Shown here: positions 4,875 to 5,408 of the stretch, one piece after another
Layout: every line of letters starts with the position of its first letter
Position numbering within the stretch: the stretch's first letter is position 1
Source: Methanomicrobiales archaeon
Lineage (GTDB): Archaea > Halobacteriota > Methanomicrobia > Methanomicrobiales > JACTUA01
Direction: 5' to 3'
NCBI GenBank assembly: GCA_028678905.1
Contig: JAJRCO010000390.1
Location: forward strand, 1 to 5,408
DNA: 5,408 nt
Made by a program: the position numbers and the translations under genes
Notes under the pieces: generated by a model
Databases searched by the model: none
What the model saw: the letters and a program-made list of their open reading frames with translations, nothing else
What the model was told of the DNA's origin: nothing

Positions 4875-5408
4875 TCAGACCTCTCTTCCCCTGCCTTCCG
4901 TGATGCGGTCAAACATTTCTCTCTCTTCAAATACATGGCAGTATTGCCTGAAAAATCTGTTTACATTCGCAATGTCCCGTACAAGGAACTGTAACGCCCG
5001 GGGATGATCCAGCGTCACCGATTGACCCATATCGATGATGTAGGGTACATTCCCAAGAAGGATGTTGTATTCGCTCAGATCTGCGTGGACGAGGTGGGCC
5101 TTTTGGAAAAGGATCTCCATGCTCTTCACCACGTCCTGATATATCGCTTCAGGATCGTCCATCCGAGCAACCCGGAGCTGAGGATATGGAACTCCTTTCT
5201 CTCCCAGGAATTGCATCAGGAGGATATTCCGGTCAAATCCCACCGGTTCAGGGACTGCGATGCCGGCTTCGCATGCTCGGACCAGGTTGCTGAACTCTTT
5301 CCGTGCCCAGGTAAAGACGATGTCCTTCCTGGACCGTCGGACGTGGGCAAAACGGGGATCGCCATCCAGGTAGTCGGTCATCGCCTTGAAATTCGCGGTC
5401 CTCATCAA
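4875..5408 (-). CDS. rio1: RIO1-type serine/threonine protein kinase (5' end outside window)
   Basis: RIO kinases are atypical protein kinases whose ATPase activity drives late small-subunit ribosome maturation. The visible 178 codons, counting the stop, cover the middle and C-terminus. They contain NFKAMTDYLDGDPRF (6-20 of the visible part), the hinge segment LLMQFLGE (63-70), the catalytic loop HADLSEYN (108-115) with its aspartate and asparagine, and the metal-binding IDMGQ (125-129). These RIO1-type variants are all intact. The glycine-rich loop and the ATP-binding lysine lie beyond the right edge. The frame is open to the edge: the first visible codon is TTG followed by ATG, and both sit inside conserved sequence, so neither is the true start. 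The gene leads an operon with the KH protein, a pairing that fits a shared role in 18S/16S-type rRNA processing. RIO1 rather than RIO2 is chosen from the DYLDGDPRF and STGKEA-type context; the latter lies outside the window. Confidence 0.93.
   Translation of the reverse strand: MMRTANFKAMTDYLDGDPRFAHVRRSRKDIVFTWARKEFSNLVRACEAGIAVPEPVGFDRNILLMQFLGEKGVPYPQLRVARMDDPEAIYQDVVKSMEILFQKAHLVHADLSEYNILLGNVPYIIDMGQSVTLDHPRALQFLVRDIANVNRFFRQYCHVFEEREMFDRITEGRGREV

Noticed and set aside
4408..5007. 199-codon plus-strand open frame opposite the KH and RIO1 genes
   Set aside because: It is low in complexity and rich in S, R, T and P, as expected of an antisense shadow, and both opposite genes are well supported.

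Overview
The window looks like chromosomal DNA from a methanogen-type euryarchaeon, most plausibly Methanomicrobiales or a close relative. The domain assignment is firm because the genes are archaeal information-processing genes: Orc1/Cdc6, Hel308, the KEOPS subunit Cgi121, a Dim2/Pno1-like KH protein and a RIO1-type kinase. The order-level guess is inference from general protein similarity and moderate GC content. I see no tRNA, rRNA, CRISPR array, insertion sequence or phage gene.

Left part (1 to about 890). The 5' portion of an orc1/cdc6 gene runs leftward off the window edge. Next to it is a gene-free stretch of about 430 bases with the layout of an archaeal replication origin. It has four related 14-bp origin-recognition-box-like (ORB-like) elements at 469, 542, 613 and 640, all readable in one orientation. 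These are followed by an 86-bp tract with only 9 G/C bases (655-740), and then by a further ORB-like palindrome with a downstream G-run (794-814). The origin call is an inference from this architecture and the adjoining initiator gene.

Middle (889 to 2084). A moaB-type molybdenum cofactor gene reads rightward. A small rightward ORF (1416-1661) follows; it has a faint RNA polymerase subunit L-like pattern and overlaps the convergent Cgi121 gene tail-to-tail by 99 bases.

Right part (1563 to 5408, all leftward). In transcription order the genes are a RIO1-type kinase (5' end outside the window), a two-KH-domain protein 9 bases downstream, a gap of about 100 bases, the superfamily 2 helicase Hel308, and Cgi121, whose ATG overlaps the Hel308 stop as ATGA. 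The first pair fits small-subunit ribosome biogenesis. The second pair couples a replication-fork repair helicase to the tRNA t6A-modifying KEOPS complex.

Nothing in the window is clearly a new system. The points most worth checking are the candidate origin, the antisense-overlapping small gene, the Hel308/KEOPS translational coupling, a PIP-box-like Hel308 C-terminus, and a 12-codon mini-ORF whose stop overlaps the preferred Hel308 start.
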